Assembly: GCF_005233845.1 (NCBI RefSeq) | Contig: NZ_SZQL01000017.1 | Coordinates: forward strand, 1-64,000 | DNA: 64,000 bases | Origin: Ilyomonas limi | Lineage (GTDB): Bacteria > Bacteroidota > Bacteroidia > Chitinophagales > Chitinophagaceae | Reading direction: 5' to 3' | Shown here: piece by piece, positions 34,400-43,773 of the stretch | Layout of the letters: each line of letters begins with the position of its first letter | Position numbering within the stretch: the first letter of the stretch is position 1 | Made by a program: the position numbers and the translations under genes | Notes under the pieces: generated by a model | Databases searched by the model: none | What the model saw: the letters and a program-made list of their open reading frames with translations, nothing else | What the model was told of the DNA's origin: nothing

Positions 34400-35941
34400 C
34401 TAAAAGCTTTGCGGCTCCATTGCTAATTTAATTTTTAGTACCTGCCGGGCATCATCGTCATCATATTTATTTATTAATTGTAATAGCTGATGATGCAAGT
34501 CACTTTCTATTTTTTCATATTTTTTTTGGTTGAAAATATTGTGCATTTCATTAGGGTCTTTTTTCAGGTCGTACAGTTCCCAACTATTTACCCTTTTGTA
34601 AAAACGAATGAGCTTGTACTGTTTTGTTTTAATACCAAAATGCGGCGATACTTTGTGTTCACCGTTTTCATAATAATGATAATACATGGCCTCGCGCCCT
34701 TTGGCATTTACATCTGTTAGCAACGGCAAAAACGATTCGCCCTGCATGTCCTTTGGTATGGCTACGCCGGCTGCATCCAGCAATGTAGGTGCAACATCCA
34801 CATTCATTACAAATTCGCTGTTGACCATACCTGATTGAACTACACCGGGATAGCGCATCATCAGGGGTGTGCGAAACGATTCTTCGTACATCCAGCGCTT
34901 ATCGAACCAGCCATGTTCGCCCAAATAAAATCCCTGATCGGATATATAAATAACAATTGTATTGTTAGTTAGGTTATGTTTATCAAGGTAATCCAATGTG
35001 CGCCCAATATTGCGGTCGAGCGAAGCAGCAGTACTTAAATAATCCCGCATATACCGCTGATATTTCCATTCGGAAAGTGCATTGCCGGTAAGATGACGGG
35101 CTTTAAAATCCTGGTAAATAGGTTGATAATACGCATCGAATTTCGCACGTTGTGCCGGGTTCATGCGTTTAATATTTCCATCTCCATTTTCCTCCTTTTC
35201 GGTAGAAAACATTTTAAGGTCATACCCCATGATCATAGTATTGGCAATGGTCATATCCTGCACTTTGGCTGCTTCCCTGCCTGCGTAATTATCATAAAAG
35301 TTGCCTGGCAGCGGAAAGTTGATGGAATCAAACATACCCATATCACTGGTATCGGGCAGCCAGACGCGGTGCGTAGCTTTATGACCAATAACAAGGCAAA
35401 AAGGCTTAGCAGTATCGCGTTGGTTCAGCCAGTCTTCAGCTACATCTTCTATAACATTGGTTACATATCCTGCTGTCTTTTTTTGTCCGCCATCCATTGT
35501 TAAAAAATCGGGATTGTAATATTGTCCCTGTCCGGGTAATATTTGCCAGTAATCAAAACCCTGCGGCTGCGTTTCGAGATGCCATTTACCGATCCACGCA
35601 GTGAGATAACCGCTTTTACGCAGCTCTTTAATAAATGTATTCTGGCTGCCATCAAAGCTGGAGTTTTCGTTGTCCTTAAACCCGTTTTTATTGCTGTATT
35701 TACCAGTCAATAATACGGCGCGGCTTGGTCCGCAAATAGAGTTGGTAACATAAGCTTTTTTGAATAAAACACCTTCGTGCGCAATGCGGTCAATATTGGG
35801 CGTTTTGGTCAGTTTGCTCCCATACGCACTGATAGCCTGATAGGCATGGTCGTCTGAGATAATAATGACAATATTAGGTTTTTGCTGTGCTGCAACAAAC
35901 AATGTAGTACATACAAACATCACTAAGAAATGGAACTTCAT
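34400..35941 (-). CDS. Secreted sulfatase (CxPSR type)
   Basis: A 513-residue exported sulfatase with a signal peptide (cleavage near F-V-A-A-Q). The N-terminal metal site is IIISDDHAYQ. The catalytic motif C-G-P-S-R begins at Cys70, to be converted to formylglycine by a maturase not seen here. Later motifs GYLTAWIGKWHLETQPQGFD, YISDQGFYLGEHGWFDKRWM and TPLMMRYPG match the alkaline-phosphatase-fold family. It is expected to remove sulfate from glycans or glycosaminoglycans in the periplasm; substrate not predictable. No SusC/D partners, so it is not part of a full polysaccharide utilisation locus. Confidence 0.93.
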   Translation of the reverse strand: MKFHFLVMFVCTTLFVAAQQKPNIVIIISDDHAYQAISAYGSKLTKTPNIDRIAHEGVLFKKAYVTNSICGPSRAVLLTGKYSNKNGFKDNENSSFDGSQNTFIKELRKSGYLTAWIGKWHLETQPQGFDYWQILPGQGQYYNPDFLTMDGGQKKTAGYVTNVIEDVAEDWLNQRDTAKPFCLVIGHKATHRVWLPDTSDMGMFDSINFPLPGNFYDNYAGREAAKVQDMTIANTMIMGYDLKMFSTEKEENGDGNIKRMNPAQRAKFDAYYQPIYQDFKARHLTGNALSEWKYQRYMRDYLSTAASLDRNIGRTLDYLDKHNLTNNTIVIYISDQGFYLGEHGWFDKRWMYEESFRTPLMMRYPGVVQSGMVNSEFVMNVDVAPTLLDAAGVAIPKDMQGESFLPLLTDVNAKGREAMYYHYYENGEHKVSPHFGIKTKQYKLIRFYKRVNSWELYDLKKDPNEMHNIFNQKKYEKIESDLHHQLLQLINKYDDDDARQVLKIKLAMEPQSF

Positions 35942-36253
35942 GTTGTAGTTATTTACTGATTTTGTAACTGAGAAAGATCCGTTATCCTGCTGTCCTAATT
36001 TTCTTCTCTTATAATGCGCAAGCTAAGGCACATTGTGGTAGTCACAAGGCATTTGGTTACATCAATATTATCCAATTTTATAAGCGTAATAACCGGATAA
36101 ATATATTATTCTTTACTATGCAACAATCTAACATATCAGGTACAGGAGGTTGAAAGAATAAACATCCTTACTGCAAATGCAGGAAATACTTTAGTAAAAC
36201 AGATGCAACCATTATATTGCATACCTCGCTGCAAACGCATAAAACTATTTATT
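35942..36253. other. 312-bp divergent intergenic region
   Basis: This spacer carries the sulfatase and NTF2-lipoprotein promoters. I found no exact consensus element or hairpin. Confidence 0.4.
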
Positions 36254-36694
36254 ATGAAATTGAACATAAGCCGTTCTCTCTGTTGTTTTTCATTACTTAT
36301 ACTTTTTGTTTTATCGTGCACCCGGCGGCAGCATACAAAGGAGGAGATAGAGCAAGCTATGAACAACTACGATTCGTTGATAGTAAAACAAGACCCTGCA
36401 GCTATTGCACAGGCTTTTACGCCGGATGGTAAACTAGGCAACGCAGCAACTGGCAGAGAAAACATCCGGCAATTTTTGTCGCAGATTACCAGGTTCAAAG
36501 TCATTGAGCAATCTTCTGTTACCAATAATATCCAAATTCGTGGCGATTCTGCATTGCAACAAGGCACGTATATCCAGCGCAACGTAGATACAAAGAATGA
36601 TACCGCAAAAGCAATGGGTAACTTTACGTGTAAATGGAAATGGATAGATGGCGAAGGCTGGAAGATAAAACACATCGTTACCACCCCGTTTTAG
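36254..36694 (+). CDS. Small lipoprotein with an NTF2/SnoaL-like domain
   Basis: A 146-residue lipoprotein (lipobox L-S-C, Cys22) with an NTF2-like fold: helix EEIEQAMNNYDSLIVKQDPA, then AIAQAFTPDGKLG, a block GRENIRQFLSQITRF, and final strands GNFTCKWKWIDGEGWKIKHI. This is the DUF4440/SnoaL pattern. Ligand unknown. ATG at 36254 is chosen as it gives the signal peptide; an in-frame ATG at 36203 would put a basic tail in front of it. The thioesterase gene follows after 174 bp. Confidence 0.75.
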   Translation: MKLNISRSLCCFSLLILFVLSCTRRQHTKEEIEQAMNNYDSLIVKQDPAAIAQAFTPDGKLGNAATGRENIRQFLSQITRFKVIEQSSVTNNIQIRGDSALQQGTYIQRNVDTKNDTAKAMGNFTCKWKWIDGEGWKIKHIVTTPF

Positions 36695-36868
36695 CCGTGT
36701 TATTATTTCATTTTAACAGAATTTCAATTTTGCTTGCCTTCATTTGTAAGTATATAATTTTAAGTCTCCGGTTGCTGCTGTTCTTCATCCACAAATGCCG
36801 ATTAGCTGATGAAAAATGTTAACAATAGCAGTAACAATTTTATCCTGTCATTTTCCAAAAAGGTTTGA

Positions 36869-37288
36869 ATGGAACAAAATAAATATAGCCGTTTTACTAC
36901 AGAGCTCAGGGTACGCCCGGATGATATTGATATGTTTAACCATGTGCATAACAGCATTTACTTTGATTATGTACTGGCTGCCCGGTATGAGCAAATGCAA
37001 CAATACTACGGCATGTCTATGGAGGAATTTTTGCAGCAAGGATATGGCTGGGTAGTGAAAACAGCTTATATGGATTACAAGCGTCCACTAACGTTAGGCG
37101 ATACTTTTTTGGTAACAACCGGCATCGTTACATTACAAGCAACAGGATGCAGGGTAGAATTTGATATTGTAAATAAAAAGACTAACAAACTGTGCTGCGA
37201 TGGTTGGTTTGACTATGTAATGATTGATATAAAAACAGGAAGAAGTGCTACTATAACCGCAGCAATGATGGAGAAGTATTCTATTTGA
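36869..37288 (+). CDS. Hotdog-fold acyl-CoA thioesterase (4HBT-like)
   Basis: A 139-residue cytoplasmic protein. The 4HBT signature RPDDIDMFNHVHNSIYFDYV (Asp and His-Val-His around the active site) and the strand WVVKTAYMDYKRPLTLGDTF are diagnostic. Length and order match single-domain acyl-CoA thioesterases of the YbgC/FadM type. Substrate chain length is unknown. No operon partner. Confidence 0.9.
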   Translation: MEQNKYSRFTTELRVRPDDIDMFNHVHNSIYFDYVLAARYEQMQQYYGMSMEEFLQQGYGWVVKTAYMDYKRPLTLGDTFLVTTGIVTLQATGCRVEFDIVNKKTNKLCCDGWFDYVMIDIKTGRSATITAAMMEKYSI

Positions 37289-37375
37289 AATAATAAATAG
37301 CAGCTCTTATGTACCCTTGGGCCCTCCATTGGAAGCCCTGTTACAACAAAGCTTTCATTAGCAATTGTACATCTT

Positions 37376-37489
37376 TTACTGTCTCCTTCTCCTTTCATCA
37401 CGGCGTTTCTTCCAGCGCATAAAAACAAGCACTGCAATGATGACAATAATGAGTGCGTAAAACCCGTAGTCTGGTCGTATATTTCCCAT
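37376..37489 (-). CDS. 37-residue single-pass membrane microprotein with Arg-rich tail
   Basis: A short frame reads MGNIRPDYGF, a hydrophobic span YALIIVIIAVLVFMRW (about 11-26) and a strongly basic tail KKRRDERRRRQ. The lay-out (short polar N-terminus, one membrane helix, cytoplasmic Arg/Lys tail) is that of a real membrane microprotein rather than chance. No family is recognised. It lies between the convergent thioesterase gene and the PNPOx-type gene, 131 bp downstream of the latter on the same strand. Confidence 0.55.
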   Translation of the reverse strand: MGNIRPDYGFYALIIVIIAVLVFMRWKKRRDERRRRQ

Positions 37490-37620
37490 AACGATTGTTG
37501 TTTAGTATAAATACAGGAATAACAGGCTACGCTAAATTAAATAAAAATATGGGGCAAATGCAATCTGTTATCATGCCTGTGCCCCGCTCCTGCTTTTAGT
37601 TGCGAATTGCTATACTTCTC

Positions 37621-38127
37621 TCATACTTTCAATTTGCCCTGAATGCCATCGTCCATAGTTTTGCCCAAAACAGCGCCTGCTACAATCTTTAAGAAAGATA
37701 CCATTTTTCCATGCTTTGTATCCCAGTAATACGCTTCATCGGGCGTAAACTTAATGATGCTGATGTTGGGATCATCTTTACCCCCGGTAAACCATGTTTT
37801 TACAATAGGATTCCACAAATCAGCTATCTTTTGCTTATCGTACACTATTTCACTTTTACCATGTACCGATAAATAGTTTTCTTTACTCGGCTGGGCAAAA
37901 ATCAGGTCGGTAGTGCTATTAGCTTGTATATCCCTGTTGCGTGTACTATCCTTAGCACTTAAAAACCAAAAGGTGCCATCATCATCTATTTGGTTTGCAC
38001 TCATGGGGGCTGTTTGCATTACCTGTTGTGCATCGTAAGTGCAAAACATACATATTTTTACTTCCTCCGCCAGGTCTTTCATTTTCTTAACAGCATCCTG
38101 ATTAGAAAGGTTTTGTTTATCTCCCAT
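37621..38127 (-). CDS. Pyridoxamine 5'-phosphate oxidase-family / general stress protein 26-like
   Basis: A 168-residue split-barrel protein with the order ICMFCTYDAQQVMQTAPMSA, FWFLSAKDSTRNRDI (flavin site region) and LIFAQPSKENYLSVHGKSEI. It matches the GSP26 branch of PNPOx-like proteins, which bind FMN or FAD and accompany general stress responses. True PLP synthesis residues are not evident. Single gene. Confidence 0.88.
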   Translation of the reverse strand: MGDKQNLSNQDAVKKMKDLAEEVKICMFCTYDAQQVMQTAPMSANQIDDDGTFWFLSAKDSTRNRDIQANSTTDLIFAQPSKENYLSVHGKSEIVYDKQKIADLWNPIVKTWFTGGKDDPNISIIKFTPDEAYYWDTKHGKMVSFLKIVAGAVLGKTMDDGIQGKLKV

Positions 38128-38274
38128 AAAAAATATTTTTTGGTGTATCTTCTAAATATGTGCCAGTAATTTATTATTTAATAAACGGGTGGGTTAATCT
38201 TGCTGCTTATGAGGATGAGTCACTGAATTAATCAGGCAATAACAGTTTATTTATAATGCAGTAGTTTTGGCGCT

Positions 38275-39684
38275 TTGCTAAATACAATAAGTTTGCCCCA
38301 GGTACTGCCACATTCACTTATTCAATCTTTGCAAAGCGTCAACGGCTTTGATGAAGCTGCATTTATTCAAGCTCATGTATCAGCAGAAAAAGTAACATCC
38401 ATCCGTTTCAATCCTGCTAAATATTCCAGGTTTAGTAAGCAATATTCAGTTAATGACTTACAACTACCAATAGCCGATGCTGTTCCCTGGTGTCCATACG
38501 GTCAATACCTAAGCGAGCGGCCTTCTTTTACTTTTGACCCGCTTTTTCATGCAGGATTGTATTATGTGCAGGAAGCCAGCAGCATGTTTCTGTGGCAGGT
38601 ATTGCAACAAACCCTTGGCAGCCAGGCTTCAAGTTTAAAAGTGCTGGACCTTTGCGCTGCACCCGGTGGAAAGAGTACCTTGCTCGCTTCTTATTTTAAA
38701 GATGGTTTGGTAGTAGCCAATGAAGTGATTAAATCTCGGGCAAATATTTTGGTAGAAAATATAACCAAGTGGGGTTATCCCAATGTTGTTGTTACGAATA
38801 ATGATCCAAGCCATTTTCAGCGGTTACAAAATTATTTTGATGTAATGGTGATAGATGCACCATGCAGTGGCAGTGGCTTGTTCAGGAAAGATGCTGATGC
38901 GATCAGTGAATGGAGCGAAGAAGCCGTTGTACTATGCAGCCAGCGCCAGCAGCGGATTATAGCCGATGCGTATGCCTGTTTAAAACAAAACGGATTGCTT
39001 ATTTATTCTACCTGCTCTTACTCACCGCAGGAAGATGAAGCCATACTGGACTGGATGATGGATAATTTTCAACTTTCACCCATATCGCTCCAACTGTCTG
39101 AAGAGTGGAATATTATAGAAACGATTTCACCAGAACATAATGCACGTGGTTACCGTTTCTATCCTGATAAAGTAAAAGGGGAAGGCTTTTTCATAGCTGC
39201 ATTTATTAAATTGGATGGGGAACATTTTTTTGCACCAAGCAACAAATTGCCTGCTTTATCCAAAGCAGAAGAAAGTTTGTGGCTGCCCTGGCTGTACAAG
39301 GCGGAACAATTGTATTTATTTAAACAAAAAGAAACTGCAATAGCCATACCTGAAGCATGGCATCAGGATGTTGCTTTTTTGCAAAAACAACTGTACATCA
39401 AAAGTGCGGGCACGCTGCTGGGCAATATAAAGGGGAAGGACATAATACCGCATCCTGCTTTAGCGTTAAGCACTATATTAAGTGAGCAGTTAACAAAAAC
39501 AAGCTTTACTAAAGAACAGGCTATTCAATATTTGCAAAAGAAAGATATAGCCATAGATACACACACTTTAACTAAAGGCTGGCAACTGGCAGCTTATTGT
39601 GGATTACCATTGGGCTGGATGAAAGTTTTACCGAACCGTATAAATAATTACTATCCCGCCGAGTGGAGAATTTTAAAAAATTAA
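38275..39684 (+). CDS. RsmF-like 16S rRNA (cytosine-C5) methyltransferase
   Basis: A 469-residue NOL1/NOP2/Sun-family enzyme with an RsmF-like C-terminus. SAM-binding motif is VLDLCAAPGGKSTLL. The two catalytic cysteines are in D-A-P-C-S-G-S-G and Y-S-T-C-S-Y. The C-terminal 130 residues (AGTLLGNIKGKDIIPHPALA, then GLPLGWMKVLPNRINNYYP) resemble the RNA-binding tail of E. coli RsmF, which methylates C1407. No ATG is found before conserved sequence; a stop is upstream at 38254, so TTG at 38275 is the best start. Confidence 0.88.
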   Translation: MLNTISLPQVLPHSLIQSLQSVNGFDEAAFIQAHVSAEKVTSIRFNPAKYSRFSKQYSVNDLQLPIADAVPWCPYGQYLSERPSFTFDPLFHAGLYYVQEASSMFLWQVLQQTLGSQASSLKVLDLCAAPGGKSTLLASYFKDGLVVANEVIKSRANILVENITKWGYPNVVVTNNDPSHFQRLQNYFDVMVIDAPCSGSGLFRKDADAISEWSEEAVVLCSQRQQRIIADAYACLKQNGLLIYSTCSYSPQEDEAILDWMMDNFQLSPISLQLSEEWNIIETISPEHNARGYRFYPDKVKGEGFFIAAFIKLDGEHFFAPSNKLPALSKAEESLWLPWLYKAEQLYLFKQKETAIAIPEAWHQDVAFLQKQLYIKSAGTLLGNIKGKDIIPHPALALSTILSEQLTKTSFTKEQAIQYLQKKDIAIDTHTLTKGWQLAAYCGLPLGWMKVLPNRINNYYPAEWRILKN

Positions 39685-39721
39685 CTTTATCCCGTTCTAA
39701 AAAATTACTTCTTTTGACGTT

Positions 39722-40753
39722 ATGAAACAAGGGATTTTTCGTGCAGTATATACTGTATTATTTATGTTGTTTTTAGGTGCATCGGTGCAGGCACAAACCG
39801 CCGCTTACACACTTCATACCATTGCCGCCGGCGAAAGTTTAAGCGGGCTGGCAAAAGAGTATCACACCACTGTAGGCGATATTATGCGCCTCAATGATAT
39901 GCATGCAGACAGTAAACTGAAAATTGGTGAGAAAATAAAAATTCCGGCAACCTCCGAACCAGTACAGCGAGCTACGACTACGCCGGCAAAAACACAAACT
40001 GCTGCTGTATCAACAACCAACAAAGAAGCACTTACACATACGGTGCAAAGTGGTGAGTCGTTGTATCGCATCAGTAAAACATACAATGTCTCTGTAGAAA
40101 AGCTGATGTCTTTAAACCATCTTACCAATGCAGGTGAAATAAAGGTTGGACAAGTATTGCAGATAAGCGATGGTACACCACCACCATCTGCTCCGGCAAA
40201 AACAAGAGCAGAAACGGCACCTGCAACTACTGCACAGCAGCCGGCAACTAATACGCAGCAAGCACCTCCTGTTCAACCAAAACAAACGCCGGTTACAAAT
40301 ACTGCTCCGGCTGATAATGCGACTTCTTTACCGGCAACACCCGTGCAAAAACAAAGCAATACGCCAATAACAACAAGCAGTAATACTACTTCACAAGTGG
40401 CACAACCGGCTTTTGCGAGCACCACAGTAGCGCCTAAAGAGGGCTTTTTTACCGCCCAGTTCAAACAAAATGTAGAAGGCAGAAGCGAGCAAACCAAAAC
40501 CGGCGCTGCCATGACTTTTAAATCAGCAAGTGGCTGGGCAGATAAGAAATTTTATATACTGATGAATGATGCGCCACCAGGTTCTATTGTAAAAGTTACT
40601 AATGATAATAATGTGGTGTATGCAAAAGTATTATGGAGCTTAGGCACGCAAAAAGAAAATGATGGTTTGGATTTTCGTATTAGCACAGCAACTGCTGCTG
40701 CATTGAATATTTCGGATGAAAAATTTAATGTTACGGTTACTTATTTTCAATAG
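39722..40753 (+). CDS. Secreted protein with two LysM domains and an RlpA-like C-terminus
   Basis: A 343-residue protein: signal peptide (1-25), LysM domain 1 (about 30-75, HTIAAGESLSGLAKEYHTTV), LysM domain 2 (105-149, HTVQSGESLYRISKTYNVSV), a Pro/Thr/Gln-rich linker (150-240), and a C-terminal domain (241-343). The latter includes SGWADKKFYILMNDAPPGSI followed by VKVTNDNNVVYAKVLW, reminiscent of double-psi beta-barrel RlpA-like domains. LysM binds peptidoglycan, so a wall-associated function in the periplasm is likely. It starts 37 bases after the methyltransferase gene. Confidence 0.87.
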   Translation: MKQGIFRAVYTVLFMLFLGASVQAQTAAYTLHTIAAGESLSGLAKEYHTTVGDIMRLNDMHADSKLKIGEKIKIPATSEPVQRATTTPAKTQTAAVSTTNKEALTHTVQSGESLYRISKTYNVSVEKLMSLNHLTNAGEIKVGQVLQISDGTPPPSAPAKTRAETAPATTAQQPATNTQQAPPVQPKQTPVTNTAPADNATSLPATPVQKQSNTPITTSSNTTSQVAQPAFASTTVAPKEGFFTAQFKQNVEGRSEQTKTGAAMTFKSASGWADKKFYILMNDAPPGSIVKVTNDNNVVYAKVLWSLGTQKENDGLDFRISTATAAALNISDEKFNVTVTYFQ

Positions 40754-40776
40754 TTTTTTACCGCTGAAGCGCAAAG

Positions 40777-40815
40777 AAAAAGGTTCCGAATTCATTAAAA
40801 ATCCGGAACCTTTTT
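40777..40815. terminator. Bidirectional terminator between LysM protein and fmt
   Basis: AAAAAGGTTCCG (40777-40788) pairs with CGGAACCTTTTT (40804-40815) between convergent genes. Confidence 0.85.
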
Positions 40816-40840
40816 CTTTGGCATAACTCTCTTCAAGTTT

Positions 40841-41815
40841 TTATTTTTCTTCACATTGCTTATCGTCCTTTGAGCCTTCGGGGTTCAATCTAAAACCTCT
40901 CAAAAAGTCTTCTATCAACATACGTTTTTTGCCTTCCATTTGCACATCCAGCGCATATATATATCCATCAGCACAGGCAAATTTCAAGTAGGTTTTTCCA
41001 TCCGATTTGCAACTCCCCGGTTCAGCATTATGCAAACAAATTTCTTTCTTCGCTTTATATATTTTCAACAACTTATTTTGTAAAAAAGTAAATGCAGCAG
41101 GAAACGGCGATAATCCGCGGGTTAGATTATAGATTTCATCTGCCGGTTTTGTCCAATCTATTTTGCAGGTCTCGGTAAAGATTTTAGGTGCATGTTGTTG
41201 GGCTTTACTTATGTTTTCATTTTGCTGCAACACTTCTTTAATACTGTTTTCAGCCAATCCCTTTATCGTTTTTATCAACAGCTTCGCGCCAACTTCTTTC
41301 ATTACATCATGCAGTTCACCAGCTGTTTCATCATCGTTTATCAGTATTTTTTCCTGCAATAAAATATTACCGGTATCAATCTGATGTTGTAATTTAAAAG
41401 TAGTCACCCCCGTTTCTTTTTCACCATTGATGATTGCCCAATTGATAGGTGCCGCACCGCGATACGCCGGCAGCAAAGAACCATGCAGGTTAATGGTTCC
41501 CATAGGTGGCATATTCCACACTACTTCGGGCAACATTCTAAATGCAACCACTATCTGCAAATCGGCATGGAGATTTTGTAGCGCTTCCAGGAAAGCAGGA
41601 TTTTTCAGTTTCTCCGGTTGCAAAATATGCAAGCCTTTTTCCATTGCATATTTTTTTACAGCACTTTCAGTTAGTTTCATGCCTCTGCCGGCTGGCTTGT
41701 CGGGCGCTGTTATCACGCCAACAATATTACAACCCGCCTGTACCAGTGCATCTAAAGACGCGACTGCAAAAGCTGGCGTACCCATAAATACAATCCGCAA
41801 ATCCTGATAGTTCAT
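40841..41815 (-). CDS. fmt: Methionyl-tRNA formyltransferase
   Basis: A 324-residue Fmt. The formyl-transfer domain starts LRIVFMGTPAFAVASLDAL and contains PDKPAGRGMKL. The active-site block MGTINLHGSLLPAYRGAAPI has the conserved His-Gly-Ser-Leu-Leu-Pro, followed by GVTTFKLQHQIDTGNILLQE with the Asp. The C-terminal OB-like domain begins near residue 205 (KIDWTKPADEIYNLTRGLSP). It formylates initiator Met-tRNA with 10-formyl-THF. The minus strand holds TACATTTG four bases before the ATG, but I do not trust it as a promoter. Confidence 0.96.
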   Translation of the reverse strand: MNYQDLRIVFMGTPAFAVASLDALVQAGCNIVGVITAPDKPAGRGMKLTESAVKKYAMEKGLHILQPEKLKNPAFLEALQNLHADLQIVVAFRMLPEVVWNMPPMGTINLHGSLLPAYRGAAPINWAIINGEKETGVTTFKLQHQIDTGNILLQEKILINDDETAGELHDVMKEVGAKLLIKTIKGLAENSIKEVLQQNENISKAQQHAPKIFTETCKIDWTKPADEIYNLTRGLSPFPAAFTFLQNKLLKIYKAKKEICLHNAEPGSCKSDGKTYLKFACADGYIYALDVQMEGKKRMLIEDFLRGFRLNPEGSKDDKQCEEK

Positions 41816-41941
41816 AGCGCAAATGTAAACGCTATCAAAGAATTTGAACCGCGAATACAGAAAGAACTAAAAAACGATACAAAGAATATAAAAGACACTT
41901 TGTATAACATATTTTCTCTGAGCCTTTGTAACTCAAATCTC

Positions 41942-43195
41942 TTATCTCTCATCCTCATACAACAAATACTTCTTTCTTATTTTTTTAAACGCATCTAATT
42001 GCGGCTGCCAGCTTGCGCGTATTTGCGCTTCGGTTTTGCCACTAATGATTTGCTGCATTAAAGTGCTGTTTCCAGTTAGCTTATTAAAAAAATAATCAGC
42101 AGGCTGCTTACTTTTTGGCTGAATAAAAAAACTGTCTTTATCGGGAAAAAGCTGGTACGCCTGCAGCAACCATTTCAGTTGCAATTGCGGGAGCAGGGCT
42201 GCATCAGTAATATCCCACCCGTAACACAATTGGTTTTTGAGCTTTGGATCTTTGGCAGCAGTGGTGCTTTGCGGTGTAAAATGGAACAAATTGTCGGGCA
42301 AAGATGGATGCCCGAAATATTCAAACGGATGTGCAGTACCGCGACCTTCGCTCAGATTGGTGCCTTCAAAAAAACAAGTGGATGGATACATATATACAGC
42401 GTGCATAGTTGGCAAATTAGGCGACGGTGCTACAGGTAATTGGTACCGGCTGGCATGGGTATAATTGGCACATTTTATTACTATAAAATGAATAGGTGTA
42501 TCCTTAGTTGCTTTAGCATGTTCATAAGAAGTGTACACTTTATTGGCAGTTTCGCTCAGCCATTTTTCACCGGCTATCATTCGTGCATACTCGCCTATCG
42601 TCATGCCATATACAACGGGTATTGGCTGCATACCTATAAAGCTTTTATAAGCAGGCTCCAGCACGGGCCCATCCACATAAAAACCATTGGGATTTGGCCG
42701 GTCTAAAACAAATAACGGTTTGCCATTTTCAAAAGCACCTTCCATAAAATACTGTAACGAAGAAAGATACGTGTAAAAGCGAACACCTACATCCTGTAAA
42801 TCAAATACCAGCACATCTACGTCTTTTAAATCAGCAGTCGTTGGCTTTACCTTTTTTCCATATAAAGAAACAATAGGAATACCGGTTTGTTTGTCCGTGT
42901 CATTATTCAGATGTTCACCCGCACCGGCAGTACCTCTGAAGCCGTGCTCGGGTGCAAATATTTTTACAATGTTTACACCCAGCTTTTGCAAAGTATCTAC
43001 CAGGTGCGTTTGCCCGATGGTTGAAGTTTGATTGGCGAATATGCCTACTTTTTTGCCTGTTAAATATGGCAAATACACATCTGTGCGATAAGCACCCGGC
43101 AGTATGGCCGTATCTGCTTTTGTAGCGGTTTGACAAAAAGCAGTTGTGAGCAAAACACTTGAAAGCAGGAGCAGGAGCAATCTTTTGTATATCAT
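41942..43195 (-). CDS. namZ: Exo-beta-N-acetylmuramidase NamZ-like (DUF1343)
   Basis: A 417-residue exported protein with a signal peptide (cut near F-C-Q). Signature blocks are KVGIFANQTSTIGQTHLVDT, IFAPEHGFRGTAGAGE and DVLVFDLQDVGVRFYTYLSS, then FVLDRPNPNGFYVDGPVLEP. The Glu-His region and R-F-Y-T-Y are characteristic of DUF1343/GH171, shown in Bacillus to remove terminal MurNAc residues from peptidoglycan fragments. It probably acts in cell-wall recycling in the periplasm. Divergent from the FKBP gene. Confidence 0.9.
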   Translation of the reverse strand: MIYKRLLLLLLSSVLLTTAFCQTATKADTAILPGAYRTDVYLPYLTGKKVGIFANQTSTIGQTHLVDTLQKLGVNIVKIFAPEHGFRGTAGAGEHLNNDTDKQTGIPIVSLYGKKVKPTTADLKDVDVLVFDLQDVGVRFYTYLSSLQYFMEGAFENGKPLFVLDRPNPNGFYVDGPVLEPAYKSFIGMQPIPVVYGMTIGEYARMIAGEKWLSETANKVYTSYEHAKATKDTPIHFIVIKCANYTHASRYQLPVAPSPNLPTMHAVYMYPSTCFFEGTNLSEGRGTAHPFEYFGHPSLPDNLFHFTPQSTTAAKDPKLKNQLCYGWDITDAALLPQLQLKWLLQAYQLFPDKDSFFIQPKSKQPADYFFNKLTGNSTLMQQIISGKTEAQIRASWQPQLDAFKKIRKKYLLYEDER

Positions 43196-43214
43196 TTGCC
43201 GAAATTAAAAATAG

Positions 43215-43245
43215 TTGCTTACAAAAAAGGATAACTTTATCTTTC
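43215..43245 (+). promoter_or_regulatory. Bacteroidota-type promoter candidate for the FKBP gene
   Basis: TTG (43215-43217) and TATCTTTC (43238-43245), close to TAnnTTTG, with a 20-base spacer. Transcription would start near 43252, leaving a 23-base leader. Confidence 0.45.
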
Positions 43246-43274
43246 GCGTTTTAAAACTTATAAAAACACCAATT

Positions 43275-43733
43275 ATGGAACAGGTAAAAAAAGGAGATAC
43301 CGTACAAATACATTATCGTGGCCGCCTGGAAGATGGAACTGTTTTCGACAGCAGTGAAGGACGTCAGCCGCTCGAGTTTGAAGTAGGTAGCGGACAAGTA
43401 ATACCGGGTTTTGATACAGGTGTAACCGGTATGGAACCGGGTGAAAAGAAAACCATTCATATACCTGCGGTTGAAGCATACGGTCCAAGACACGAACACA
43501 TGATTATGGAGTTTCCGCGCGACCGCTTCCCGGCAGATATTACGCCCGAAGAAGGCATGACTTTAAACATGAGCGATGGCCAGGGACAGGTAATTCCTGT
43601 AGTGATTACTGAAGTGAAAGATGATGTAGTACTGCTGGATGCCAATCATCAGTTGGCAGGTAAAGATTTGATTTTTGATTTGGAACTGGTATCTATAAAT
43701 GGACAAGGCAAGTCGAAAATTATTATGCCGTAA
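43275..43733 (+). CDS. FKBP-type peptidyl-prolyl isomerase (SlyD-like)
   Basis: A 152-residue FKBP/SlyD-type isomerase. Signature VQIHYRGRLEDGTVFDSSEG is followed by LEFEVGSGQVIPGFDTGVTG, the core FKBP strand and loop. The insert-in-flap region PAVEAYGPRHEHMIMEFPRD gives the chaperone domain of SlyD type. Helps protein folding; probably cytoplasmic. ATG at 43275 is chosen, since the longer frame would overlap the promoter. PepT follows after a hairpin. Confidence 0.92.
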   Translation: MEQVKKGDTVQIHYRGRLEDGTVFDSSEGRQPLEFEVGSGQVIPGFDTGVTGMEPGEKKTIHIPAVEAYGPRHEHMIMEFPRDRFPADITPEEGMTLNMSDGQGQVIPVVITEVKDDVVLLDANHQLAGKDLIFDLELVSINGQGKSKIIMP

Positions 43734-43773
43734 TTCAAAGATTTTTTCATCATTTATTCACATTACTACTTTT

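Noticed and set aside
41820-41827. TACATTTG on the minus strand before fmt
   Set aside because: Only four bases from the start codon, which would put the transcription start inside the gene; no matching -33 element.
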